64,000 nucleotides of DNA from positions 1-64,000 of the forward strand of contig JAFRWN010000150.1 in NCBI GenBank assembly GCA_017437965.1, written 5' to 3'. Below are positions 7,470 to 15,475 of the stretch, one piece after another. The notes beneath the pieces were generated by a model. That model ran no database searches. It saw only the letters and a list, made by a program, of their open reading frames with translations, and had not been told where the DNA came from. How positions within the stretch are numbered: the stretch's first letter is position 1; each line of letters opens with the position of its first letter. Both the position numbers and the translations under genes were made by a program. The DNA is from Lachnospiraceae bacterium. Lineage in GTDB: Bacteria > Bacillota > Clostridia > Lachnospirales > Lachnospiraceae.

Positions 7470-7805
7470 CTATTTCTTCTTTTGTTCTCGTCTGGGTTTA
7501 GTCAAAGCATCCTCTAAACTCCAGCCGTGTGATATTCTGTAATCAAAAAGTTTTCTTCCGATCTTCCAATGATCACACATCTGGGATTTGCTTCTAAACT
7601 CAGCACCAAGATGGTCATAGCATAGATTGTTGCTATTACTTTTCAACGGCATAGATAATGCCTTTTCAAGCGGATATCCATATACCGCCATCCTTCTTCT
7701 AAACGTTTCCGGAGGGATATTCCAAAACTCGCACATGGCTTTTATACTCGGGAACTCTCTTCCGGTATGATCTTTACATTTCTTTTCGGGATGGTAAAAT
7801 AACAT
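7470..7805 (-). CDS. Small protein with two tandem phage-type repeats
   Basis: A 111-aa protein of unknown function. ATG at 7805 is chosen because GGAGGT stands 7 bases before it. It consists of two divergent copies of a unit of about 45 residues with the pattern D-x2-G-x-EF-x5-MC-x2-W-x-I-x4-F-x2-R-x3-G-x2-LE-x-AL-x-x-P: DHTGREFPSIKAMCEFWNI...YPLEKALSMP and DHLGAEFRSKSQMCDHWKI...WSLEDALTKP. Each unit looks like a small helical domain, possibly nucleic-acid binding; similar repeats occur in Clostridia phage and island proteins. The basic tail REQKKK fits DNA or RNA contact, which is inference only. Confidence 0.6.
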   Translation of the reverse strand: MLFYHPEKKCKDHTGREFPSIKAMCEFWNIPPETFRRRMAVYGYPLEKALSMPLKSNSNNLCYDHLGAEFRSKSQMCDHWKIGRKLFDYRISHGWSLEDALTKPRREQKKK

Positions 7806-8195
7806 TTCCAATACCTCCATGAATCAGAAACCGATTTTATTGTATCTGCCATATCACGTGTTTGAACTTTTTGGTGCGTATCATAATTGCTACGTAACAT
7901 TTTCGTAGCTTTTTTTCATCAACTTTTGTAAACTTATGTGATTTTCTGTAATCTGGTACTTTTTGTGAAACCCTTTATTTACAAGGGATTGCAGGCATTT
8001 TTAGGCATTTGGATTTTGGACGTACACCAACTATGCCAATCTTCATGATAATATACCTGCTTTCTTAATGTTTCATGGTTAAACACATTAGAGCATTATA
8101 CCATTTGTGGTTGCTTTTTTCAATGATTATTTCCTAACAATAAGTATTATTCCTCTTTTTCCCATCTGAGATTTAGTAACATATCACCCTGCATC
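7806..8195. other. 390-bp AT-rich gap between accessory and core regions
   Basis: No gene is supported here. It contains a terminator-like hairpin (7889-7916) and a GCAGGCATTTTTAGGCATTT stretch with a repeated AGGCATTT (about 7992-8011). It probably includes the promoter of the two-repeat protein gene. It is a plausible boundary between the mobile and core regions, but no attachment-site duplicate is visible within the window. Confidence 0.5.
7889..7916 (+). terminator. Rho-independent terminator with no obvious gene
   Basis: A perfect 6-bp stem GCTACG/CGTAGC with a 9-base loop is followed by seven or more Ts on the plus strand. No plus-strand gene ends just before it, since the minus-strand two-repeat gene occupies 7470-7805, so it may be a leftover of a lost gene. 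Confidence 0.55.
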
Positions 8196-9320
8196 CTACT
8201 TTTTCTTAAACACCTGCTCTGCTTTCATTGCAAGGTTCATTTTCGCTGTTTCCGGCTTCATAGCCTCTGCAAGCGTCATCGATTCCGGCGTAACCGAATA
8301 CATCTCAGCAATTCCATGACCGACAAGCAGGTCTTCATTTTTTATCATCCCGGCAAATGCTATCACCGGCTTATCATATTTTCCGGCCACGTTAGCAACA
8401 CCGCCAACGACTTTTCCCATCAGGCTTTGAGCATCAAGGCAACCCTCACCGGTTACAACGAAATCTGCCGATTTTATTTCATCCTCAAGCCCCTCCGCAT
8501 CCATCACCAAATCAAACCCGGGAAAAAGCTTTCCGGCTAAGAAGGTCATGAATGCAAAGCCCAGACCACCTGCCGCACCTGAACCGGGATATTCTTTATC
8601 AGACTCCGGAAAAATCTGTCCGGCAACGTCGGCATATGCCGCAAGCCATTCATCCATCAGTTTTATATCAGGCTCCATAAGACCCTTTTGCGGACCAAAA
8701 ACTGCGGAACAACCGCTCTCTCCGCATAAAGGATTCTTTACATCGCAGGCGATATTAAAATGACAATCCTTAAGTCCCGGCATCGTATTGGAAACATCAA
8801 TATATGCTATATTTTTTAGTCCTTCACCGCATAGGCTGACAGCTTCACCCGAAGAATCCAGAATCTTAAATCCCAGAGCCTGCAGCATGCCGATCCCGCC
8901 GTCATTGGTCGCACTTCCACCGATACCGATGTAAAATTCTCTGGCTCCCCGGTTGATGGCATCTTTTATCATCTCGCCAACACCGAAAGTCGTCGTTTTC
9001 AAAGGATTTCTCTCGCTTTCTTCAAGCAAAGGAAGTCCTGCTGCCGCTGCCATCTCCATAACTGCAAGACGCTTTCCCGCATTGTAACCATAGACAGCAT
9101 TTATCTTTCTCATAAGCGGATCACTGACCGTTACACACACCGGCTTACAATCAAATATATCCATGAATGCATCGGTCATGCCTTCGCCGCCGTCCGAAAC
9201 CGGTTTCATAACAATCTCTGCATCGGAGATTGCACGAAGGATACCTTCCTTAACGGCTGTGCCGGCCTCAAAGGACGTAAGACAACCTTTGAAAGAGTCA
9301 ATTGCAATCAATATTTTCAT
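8196..9320 (-). CDS. garK: Glycerate kinase
   Basis: A 374-aa protein of the GarK/GlxK glycerate kinase family, which phosphorylates glycerate to 2- or 3-phosphoglycerate in the cytoplasm. Typical motifs are the N-terminal IAIDSFKGCLTS, PVSDGGEG, the GIGGSATNDGG phosphate-binding loop, DVKNPLCG with FGPQKG, PGSGAAGGLG and TGEGCLDAQS near the C terminus. The length is normal. Which isomer of phosphoglycerate is made cannot be told from the sequence. It lies just downstream of a degenerate methyltransferase remnant and has only a weak ribosome site. Confidence 0.92.
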   Translation of the reverse strand: MKILIAIDSFKGCLTSFEAGTAVKEGILRAISDAEIVMKPVSDGGEGMTDAFMDIFDCKPVCVTVSDPLMRKINAVYGYNAGKRLAVMEMAAAAGLPLLEESERNPLKTTTFGVGEMIKDAINRGAREFYIGIGGSATNDGGIGMLQALGFKILDSSGEAVSLCGEGLKNIAYIDVSNTMPGLKDCHFNIACDVKNPLCGESGCSAVFGPQKGLMEPDIKLMDEWLAAYADVAGQIFPESDKEYPGSGAAGGLGFAFMTFLAGKLFPGFDLVMDAEGLEDEIKSADFVVTGEGCLDAQSLMGKVVGGVANVAGKYDKPVIAFAGMIKNEDLLVGHGIAEMYSVTPESMTLAEAMKPETAKMNLAMKAEQVFKKK

Positions 9321-9326
9321 TTTCTG

Positions 9327-9506
9327 TCAAAACCTCGATGCACTCTTGGTGATTACAGCAATGGCACATGGCATACGCCCGTCAACCACTTTATCGAACC
9401 GGGCATCGTTGCACTTGATATTCGTGATATCCGTTCCTGTATAAACATTGCCATTATACACATTTTCAAACAGATCATACAATGGTGAAATCTTATCCCA
9501 AAACAT
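9327..9506 (-). pseudogene. Internally deleted remnant of a SAM-dependent methyltransferase
   Basis: A 59-codon ORF with a good AAGGAGG site. It reads like three separate parts of a class I (UbiE-like) methyltransferase joined in frame: the N terminus MFWDKISPLYDLFENVY/NGNVYTGT, a middle piece IKCNDARFDKVV and the C-terminal strand DGRMPCAIAVITK. The whole SAM-binding glycine-rich core between the first two parts is missing, as is the segment between the second and third. The protein cannot bind SAM as the family does. The remnant sits between the HAD and glycerate kinase genes on the same strand. Confidence 0.65.
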
Positions 9507-9526
9507 ATTTTTCCTCCTTGATTCCT

Positions 9527-10153
9527 TTAATGACTGAACCTTGCTATCTTTTCATGCTCAGTATACACTTTTTGGATACTCTCCCAATCAAAGCATCTCG
9601 TATAATTATCGTTCGGGAAAGTACATTCCCTGTTCCATGGTCTGTCAAAAACAAGGACCTTCAGATCCGGAAGATGGTCAAAAAACCTGAATGCCTTGGG
9701 GGAATCCTCTATGGCAAAATCAAATTTCATTTTATAATAATCTTCAAGCTCAAGGCTGAAATCACTGTTCTTGATAAAGCTGTCCCTGCCGTATTTGTTG
9801 AGGCAGTACAGTTTTACATCCTTAAGTCCGTGATCGTCAAGCCACTTTCTGGACGGTTCATATGAGCTGAACGGACGCCCTGTAATTATCGAAACATCAT
9901 GCCCCTGCGTAATCCATTCATTTATGACCTTGCTTGCTCCCGGAGTTTCTTCATATGACAGCAGAACATCAGGTTCATGTCCCTTTATCATAAAACGTTC
10001 AAACTGATCCGCATCAAGATCAAATGATTTATCCAGCTCAAAAAACTTTATATTTTCATAAGGAACATGCTTATCAAACATTTCCACTGCCAACTCCGAA
10101 AAAGCTTTTGCGGTTTCGCACAGGCAGTCATCAAAATCAACATATATTCTCAT
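9527..10153 (-). CDS. HAD-family 5'-nucleotidase-like phosphatase
   Basis: A 208-aa protein with the HAD fold of the NT5C (5',3'-nucleotidase) type: motif I VDFDDCL (nucleophile and acid Asp), motif II SIITGRP, a conserved Lys region LNKYGRDSF, and motif III/IV DFAIEDSP. The closing VLVFDRPWNRE is common in this family. ATG at 10153 (MRIYVDF) is preferred over upstream GTG codons because it places motif I at the usual distance. The start overlaps the 50-aa ORF. The substrate, a nucleotide or another phosphate ester, is inferred from the family only. Confidence 0.75.
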   Translation of the reverse strand: MRIYVDFDDCLCETAKAFSELAVEMFDKHVPYENIKFFELDKSFDLDADQFERFMIKGHEPDVLLSYEETPGASKVINEWITQGHDVSIITGRPFSSYEPSRKWLDDHGLKDVKLYCLNKYGRDSFIKNSDFSLELEDYYKMKFDFAIEDSPKAFRFFDHLPDLKVLVFDRPWNRECTFPNDNYTRCFDWESIQKVYTEHEKIARFSH

Positions 10154-10289
10154 TACAACCACCACCCTTTATTATATAAGCTTTGTTTACAACCGTCGTT
10201 AGTCTGTGGCTTCTGAGATAAGGATTGGTCATTTCCTCTTCTTCTATGGATATATTGGATAAATCCTGTTTTTTATTTTCATCATCCAT
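10137..10289 (-). CDS. 50-aa small ORF between aldo/keto reductase and HAD genes
   Basis: Starts MDDENKKQDL and ends KGGGCNENIC. The ATG at 10289 is preceded by GGAG with 9-base spacing, and the site lies in the last codons of the aldo/keto reductase gene, whose stop is only 3 bases away. The stop overlaps the first codons of the HAD gene. The peptide has an acidic N-terminal half (SIEEEEM), a basic middle (LRSHRLTTVV) and a Gly-Gly-Gly-Cys C terminus with two Cys. No family is recognised. The operon position and good ribosome site argue that it is translated. Confidence 0.5.
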   Translation of the reverse strand: MDDENKKQDLSNISIEEEEMTNPYLRSHRLTTVVNKAYIIKGGGCNENIC

Positions 10290-10292
10290 CTT

Positions 10293-11384
10293 CTATTTCT
10301 CCTTTTTTATTGCCTCATAAGAAGGATTTCCGTAGGTTCGTAACAGTTCATGCACACGTCCTATCTTCTCAGGAATGTTTATTTTCCGCGGACACTCTTT
10401 CATGCAGACAGGGTCCGCACAAGACCTGCAGTGTTCATGGGTCTGCTCCATATCCATCCTCAGTTTGTTTATCGACCAGAATTCTTTTCCCAGATGATAA
10501 TAATTGAACTGGCGGAAGCTTGTGTGTATTTCATGGCCGTAGGGACATATGCATCTTTCGCAACGGTCGCAGGCTATAGGTTCAAACTTATTCCGTAGCC
10601 TATCTGTCACTTCGTCAAATGAAAAATGAAGTTGCTCATGTTCCTTTGCAAATGCGGTCTCTGCCTGTTCAAAGGTTCCGATTCCGAGCAGTGCACTCGA
10701 GAAAGGATATTCAAGTATTCCTCCGATAAGCTCCCCCGGAGTAAAGGGTCCGATAAGAAGTCCTGCGGCATATACCTTGTTAAGTATAAAGCCTTTTTCG
10801 CGGAAAGCCTCTTCTTCACTTATCCGGTCGAGCATTCCTCTTTCCAGAATGTTTCCGCTGCCCTGCAGTACATCAACACGTGGGTCGAGGGCTGCGCGGT
10901 AAAGTACGCTGTAATAGTGCGAGGCAATTCCGGTTAAACCGATTCTGCCTTCTCTTTTCAGGTCATACAAGGTATCCAGAGCCCCGTATTTTCCGAAAAC
11001 CTCATCGGCATTGTCCTCATCAACCTGGTGCACGAAATATATGTCAGGCTTTGTGCCTAGGTTTTCTGTCGATCTCAGGACTTCTCTGTAAATCTCTCCA
11101 CCGCTGTAGTACCTTGCCTTGTCCGAAATGATTATCCTGCTTCTTTCTATGGTTTTTGCAAATCTGCCAAGCTTATACTCGGCATCGCCATATTCCTCGG
11201 GAATTGCGGTATCGAAGAAATTACAGCCATAGTCAAAAGCTTTTTTCATAATGGCCACAGCGGTATCGTCGTCGGGGCTGAAATATGCAGGCAACACAGG
11301 AACATGGCCTGACAGTATCGGGATTGTACCGAAGCCAAGCTCCGAGATTCTGAGTCCGGTTTTGCCAAGGGGTCTGTATCGCAT
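10293..11384 (-). CDS. Aldo/keto reductase with C-terminal 4Fe-4S domain
   Basis: A 363-aa protein with an N-terminal TIM-barrel aldo/keto reductase (RPLGKTGLRISELGFGT; tetrad Asp in NFFDTA, Tyr in EYGDAEYKLG, Lys in ISDKAR, His in YFVHQVD) and a C-terminal ferredoxin-like part with CDRCERC and CRSCADPVCMKECP clusters. Such Fe-S aldo/keto reductases are frequent in anaerobes; the substrate is unknown. ATG at 11384 is preferred to the TTG at 11399, which would overlap the LRR gene; an AGGA lies 7-8 bases before it. It follows the LRR gene in the same direction. Confidence 0.88.
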   Translation of the reverse strand: MRYRPLGKTGLRISELGFGTIPILSGHVPVLPAYFSPDDDTAVAIMKKAFDYGCNFFDTAIPEEYGDAEYKLGRFAKTIERSRIIISDKARYYSGGEIYREVLRSTENLGTKPDIYFVHQVDEDNADEVFGKYGALDTLYDLKREGRIGLTGIASHYYSVLYRAALDPRVDVLQGSGNILERGMLDRISEEEAFREKGFILNKVYAAGLLIGPFTPGELIGGILEYPFSSALLGIGTFEQAETAFAKEHEQLHFSFDEVTDRLRNKFEPIACDRCERCICPYGHEIHTSFRQFNYYHLGKEFWSINKLRMDMEQTHEHCRSCADPVCMKECPRKINIPEKIGRVHELLRTYGNPSYEAIKKEK

Positions 11385-11395
11385 ATATTTTCCTA

Positions 11396-14300
11396 TCAAT
11401 ATTTAAAAATCTGGATTTTATCACAAAATGCAAATGCGCTGTCTGATATCTGTGTTTTTTCGGAAACATATACTTCAGAAAGTTCCGTACAGAAGGCGAA
11501 GGCTTCCTTCTCTATCACTTTTACGCTTTCCGGGATGGTAAGTTTTTTAAGTGATTTACATCTGAAAAATGCTCTTTCCGGAATTGTTTCCAACTGCTTC
11601 GAAATATATATTTCCTTAAGGGCCGCACAGTGTTCAAAGCATCTGATGCCAAGTTCCTCCAAACTATCCGACAGATCGATCTCTTCAAGCGACTGACAGC
11701 CTGAAAATGCCAGCGGGCCTATGCTTTTTACCGAGCCTGCATTTGTGACCAGCCTCAGCCACTTACTGTTTTCAAAAGCAGACTTTCCTATCCTCTCGGT
11801 ATCAGACGAAAGCGCAATGCTTTCAAGCAGATGGCAGTCTTTATATACACTGTCACATATTGATTTTATACCCTCCGGGAAAGTAAGGTCAATGATATTT
11901 CCTGTGCTTTCCACAAGATTTCCGTTATCGTCAAGCTTGAAGCAGTTGACCACCTCCTCGAAAATTCTCTGCACAAGCTCGGGATATTTTCCTTCCGTAA
12001 GGTCCGAAACCTTTGTAAGCACATATTCCTGCCCGTTCCAGTCTGTAATCTTTTTAAGATTCAGGCAGTTTCTGAAGGAAAGGCTTTCAACTATTATTCT
12101 TTCGGAAGGAATGACAAGCTCGGTTATCCCTGTATTTCCGGCAAAGCACCAGCTTGCAATTCTTTTTACAGAACCAGGGATGCTGACCCTGCCTTTGCAC
12201 ATTGCACCGTCAAGAAGCACGTTGTTTACTATCACAGTTTCGGACTTTTCTCTTTGTACGGACAGCCATTTTGTCATCGAAAAAGCATGGCTTCCGAAAA
12301 GCCTGACTGACTCCGGTATATTGATTTCTTCAAGACGCATATGTTCCCTGAAAACATCCTGCCCGATCTCTGTGATATCCTCAGGTATCGTAACTTTCTC
12401 AGCGTCATTATGATAAGCTGCAAGTACTGTTCTCTCCGTGATTTCAAAGCAGGAATAAACCGAGGAAATCACTTCCCTTACCGGTTCCGGATAGGGATTG
12501 GCTGTATGATTAAGGCTGTCGGAAAATTTTGAAAATTCATATTTTACAGAATCATAGGTAAAAGATTTTATCTGCGTACAGCCGCTAAAAACATTGCTTT
12601 TGAACACGGTGTTGTCAGTAAATTTTACAGACTTAAGCCCGCTGCAGTCGGCGAATGCATGATAACCGCACTCCACCCTGTCAAGCTCTGCCCTTTCAAG
12701 AGAGACGCAGCGTTCAAACGCCCTGTCACCTATTATCCTTATACCCGAAAAATCAAAGGAGTCAAGACCGATGCATTCATCAAAACATCTTGCATCCATC
12801 CTTGTGATTTCATTCGCATCAAATTTTTTCAGCGAATAACAACCTGCAAAGCATTCCGTAGGCAGAACCGAAACGGATGACAAGCTTAGCTCCGACAGAT
12901 TCCTGCAATATGAAAAGGCTGCTTTGCCAAGCTCCTTTACTTTAAGGACTGCCTTTTTTAATTTAGGGCAGTTTGAGAAAGCATTCTGTCCTACAACACA
13001 CTCCGGCGCATCAATATATATTTCTTCAAGCTCGGGACAGAAAGCATATTCATAATTTCCGATTTTTTCTGTTCCCGTCAGTCTCAGAATTTTCAGGCTC
13101 TTCTTATCATGTTCATTTAAATCGCATTTTGTAGCATTATCTGCTTTCCTGTTCTTTTCGTCAGGCTGAGGAAAATTATCGGCACGATAGAAGGCATAGG
13201 GATGTATTTCCGCATTTTCAGGCCAGCTTTCAAAGCTTTTAAGCATAAAGCAGCGCCTGAAAGCATATTCCCCTATATATTCGATCGATGCAGGAATGTT
13301 GCATTTCAGAAGCTTTTTACATTCCGCAAAGGCTTCCCTTTCGACCCTTTTGAGACCCTTAGGAAGTACTATGTTCTGAAGCGCAACACAGCCTGAGAAA
13401 GCCTCCTCCCTGATTTCAAGAAGGCCGTCCGGACACAGCACTGTCTTTAATCTTTCATTCCCAAAGAAACTGCGTTCACCGATGATTTTAACTTCTTTCG
13501 GTATGCTTATCTGCTCTTCGTTTCCCATATAGCGGACCAGTATCTTTCCGCTGATATAGAAGTCGCCCATCACCTGGTCTCTTATGCGGCTGACAAGCTC
13601 TTCTTTCGTTTCGTCGGTGAGAAGATATGTCTCAGCGGACAGAACCACCTTCTTTAAATTGCAGCATCCGCGGAAAGCCCGGTCGTCAAGAAGTATATCA
13701 GGGTTGGGTATTACGATTTCTTCAAGGCTCTGGCAGTTAAGAAAAGCATTTGCCCTGATTTCCTTTACGGAGGCAGGAAGTGTGATCTTTACTATGCCTT
13801 TTTTGTCGAAGAAACAGCCCTTTCCTATTGCAGTGATGCCTTCTGGAAGGAAAATGGATTTCAGGTTCACGCTGAAGGTATTAAGCACACCGTTTTCTAT
13901 CTGCATTGCGTGATAAACGCCGCGGGCTAATGATTTTACCAAAGGCGGATATGAACTATCCGAATCAAGCACTTCTATCAGGCTGTCTGTTTCATAGACC
14001 TTTCCCGAAAGTATAATCTTCTTTATATGGACGCAGCCTTCGAAAACCTCATCACTGAAATTGGAAGCGTCTACGTTCTCGTTAAGCGCTATCTCATTAA
14101 GCATTATGTCATGGGAAAAGCTTGCCTTAGGAAGATGCAGAGGTCCCTCGATTACTACTTTTTCAAGACTGTCGCAGTAAAGGAATGCACAGGCTCCAAG
14201 CTTTGTCATGGATGCCGGGAAAATGAGTTCACGTATCCCGTGACAGCGGTGGAAAGCATATTCCCCGATTTCTGTAAGACCGTCCGGAAAATTGATGGTC

Positions 14301-14503
14301 GTAAGTTTCCTGCAGCCCTTGAATGCCATAGCTTCTATTTTTCTTACAGTTTCCGGTAGCTTAACGCTAAGAAGCCATGACATGCCCTTGAACACACCTT
14401 CTCCTATGGTGTGGACACCTTCGGGGACCTGTACATCCGGTCCCGGGCCGAGATAGGCTGTAAGCCTGCCGTTTTCTATTTCAAACTGATCCTGTACCAA
14501 CAT
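11396..14503 (-). CDS. BspA-like leucine-rich repeat protein (LRR_5)
   Basis: A 1035-aa protein made almost wholly of BspA/Treponema pallidum-type leucine-rich repeats of about 23 residues, for example IGEYAFHRCHGIRELIFP and IEYIGEYAFRRCFMLKSF. Repeats run from about residue 20 to the end in four blocks separated by short non-repeat segments (around residues 190-230, 310-340, 650-700 and 830-870). There is no signal peptide, membrane segment or sorting motif, so as written the protein is cytoplasmic or exported by an unknown route. It starts 3 bases after the Dus stop, so it is likely co-transcribed with dus. The role is unknown; related proteins bind proteins or surfaces. Confidence 0.88.
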   Translation of the reverse strand: MLVQDQFEIENGRLTAYLGPGPDVQVPEGVHTIGEGVFKGMSWLLSVKLPETVRKIEAMAFKGCRKLTTINFPDGLTEIGEYAFHRCHGIRELIFPASMTKLGACAFLYCDSLEKVVIEGPLHLPKASFSHDIMLNEIALNENVDASNFSDEVFEGCVHIKKIILSGKVYETDSLIEVLDSDSSYPPLVKSLARGVYHAMQIENGVLNTFSVNLKSIFLPEGITAIGKGCFFDKKGIVKITLPASVKEIRANAFLNCQSLEEIVIPNPDILLDDRAFRGCCNLKKVVLSAETYLLTDETKEELVSRIRDQVMGDFYISGKILVRYMGNEEQISIPKEVKIIGERSFFGNERLKTVLCPDGLLEIREEAFSGCVALQNIVLPKGLKRVEREAFAECKKLLKCNIPASIEYIGEYAFRRCFMLKSFESWPENAEIHPYAFYRADNFPQPDEKNRKADNATKCDLNEHDKKSLKILRLTGTEKIGNYEYAFCPELEEIYIDAPECVVGQNAFSNCPKLKKAVLKVKELGKAAFSYCRNLSELSLSSVSVLPTECFAGCYSLKKFDANEITRMDARCFDECIGLDSFDFSGIRIIGDRAFERCVSLERAELDRVECGYHAFADCSGLKSVKFTDNTVFKSNVFSGCTQIKSFTYDSVKYEFSKFSDSLNHTANPYPEPVREVISSVYSCFEITERTVLAAYHNDAEKVTIPEDITEIGQDVFREHMRLEEINIPESVRLFGSHAFSMTKWLSVQREKSETVIVNNVLLDGAMCKGRVSIPGSVKRIASWCFAGNTGITELVIPSERIIVESLSFRNCLNLKKITDWNGQEYVLTKVSDLTEGKYPELVQRIFEEVVNCFKLDDNGNLVESTGNIIDLTFPEGIKSICDSVYKDCHLLESIALSSDTERIGKSAFENSKWLRLVTNAGSVKSIGPLAFSGCQSLEEIDLSDSLEELGIRCFEHCAALKEIYISKQLETIPERAFFRCKSLKKLTIPESVKVIEKEAFAFCTELSEVYVSEKTQISDSAFAFCDKIQIFKY

Positions 14504-14505
14504 TT

Positions 14506-15468
14506 TTACTCCAATACACTAAGAGCCTTCCGTAGTTCCGGAATGCTTCCGCATTTATATATGTCCTGTTTTGCCTGCTTCGTTCCGGGAAGCTTTTTCA
14601 TGAAATATGATGCCAGCTTTTTTATGTAGGAAAGAACGAAAAGTTCGTCATAGCATTCCTGTGCAATATCAATCTGCTCCATTATCAGACTGTACTTTGT
14701 CTCATTGCTTTCCCTTCCGGTAAGCTCGGAAAAGATCGGGGGATTTTCGATACCGTATCTTGCAAGCATTATGCCGTCTGCTCCGGTTTTTTCCATCATC
14801 TCATGGGCTTTTTCTTTTGAGTAAATACCACCGTTTGCAAAGACCGGAATGCTTACACAGTCCTTTGCCTTTCTGATGTAGTCATAGAGAGGCTCCCCGT
14901 CGTACATCATGTCCCTGGTCCTGCCATGGACACTTAACATGTCCGCACCTGAACCCTCACACATGCGCGCAAACTCCTCTATCACAATATTGTGCCGGTT
15001 CATGCCCAGGCGGCATTTTACGGAAACAACCTTTCCGCTTCGTTTGCAGGCCTCGATGATCTTTGCTGCCCTCGGAATATCCGTAAGAAGCGCACTACCT
15101 TCGCCCGCCTTCACAACATTTGGAACCGGGCAGCCCATGTTTATGTCGATGACGTCAAATCCATCAAGCAGTCCATCCTTTACCGCCCGTTCGAAAGCCA
15201 TCGGAATACCGCCGAGAAGCTGCACACACTTAAGCTTTTCCCTATCGTCAGTATACAGAAGCTTCTTTGTTGCCCTGTCATTGTATTTAAGGCCGTTTAC
15301 GCTTACCATCTCGGTGAAGGCCGCACCAGCGCCCAGCTTTTCTACCATCAGGCGGAACGGAAAGCAGGTATAGCCGGCAAGCGGTGCCATCAGGACATTG
15401 GAACCAAGCCTAAGTCCGCCTACAATGATTTCCTCACCAAGTTTGTTTGTCTTTCCTTTATTTTCCAT
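14506..15468 (-). CDS. dus: tRNA-dihydrouridine synthase
   Basis: A 320-aa FMN-dependent Dus protein that reduces uridines in tRNA. It shows the TIM-barrel start LMAPLAGYTCFPFR, the catalytic Cys segment INMGCPVPNVVKAGEGSALL, KCRLG, SVHGRTRDMMYDG and the FMN-phosphate binding VFANGGIYS and GADGIMLARYGIENP. The length is normal. The subfamily (DusB-like) cannot be fixed by eye. It lies 8 bases after the MFS gene and just before the LRR gene, suggesting one transcript. Confidence 0.9.
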   Translation of the reverse strand: MENKGKTNKLGEEIIVGGLRLGSNVLMAPLAGYTCFPFRLMVEKLGAGAAFTEMVSVNGLKYNDRATKKLLYTDDREKLKCVQLLGGIPMAFERAVKDGLLDGFDVIDINMGCPVPNVVKAGEGSALLTDIPRAAKIIEACKRSGKVVSVKCRLGMNRHNIVIEEFARMCEGSGADMLSVHGRTRDMMYDGEPLYDYIRKAKDCVSIPVFANGGIYSKEKAHEMMEKTGADGIMLARYGIENPPIFSELTGRESNETKYSLIMEQIDIAQECYDELFVLSYIKKLASYFMKKLPGTKQAKQDIYKCGSIPELRKALSVLE

Positions 15469-15475
15469 TCAATAT

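Noticed and set aside
7985..8015. Attachment site for the mobile region (repeated AGGCATTT)
   Set aside because: No second copy at the other end can be seen because the prophage leaves the window on the left, and no integrase is present here.
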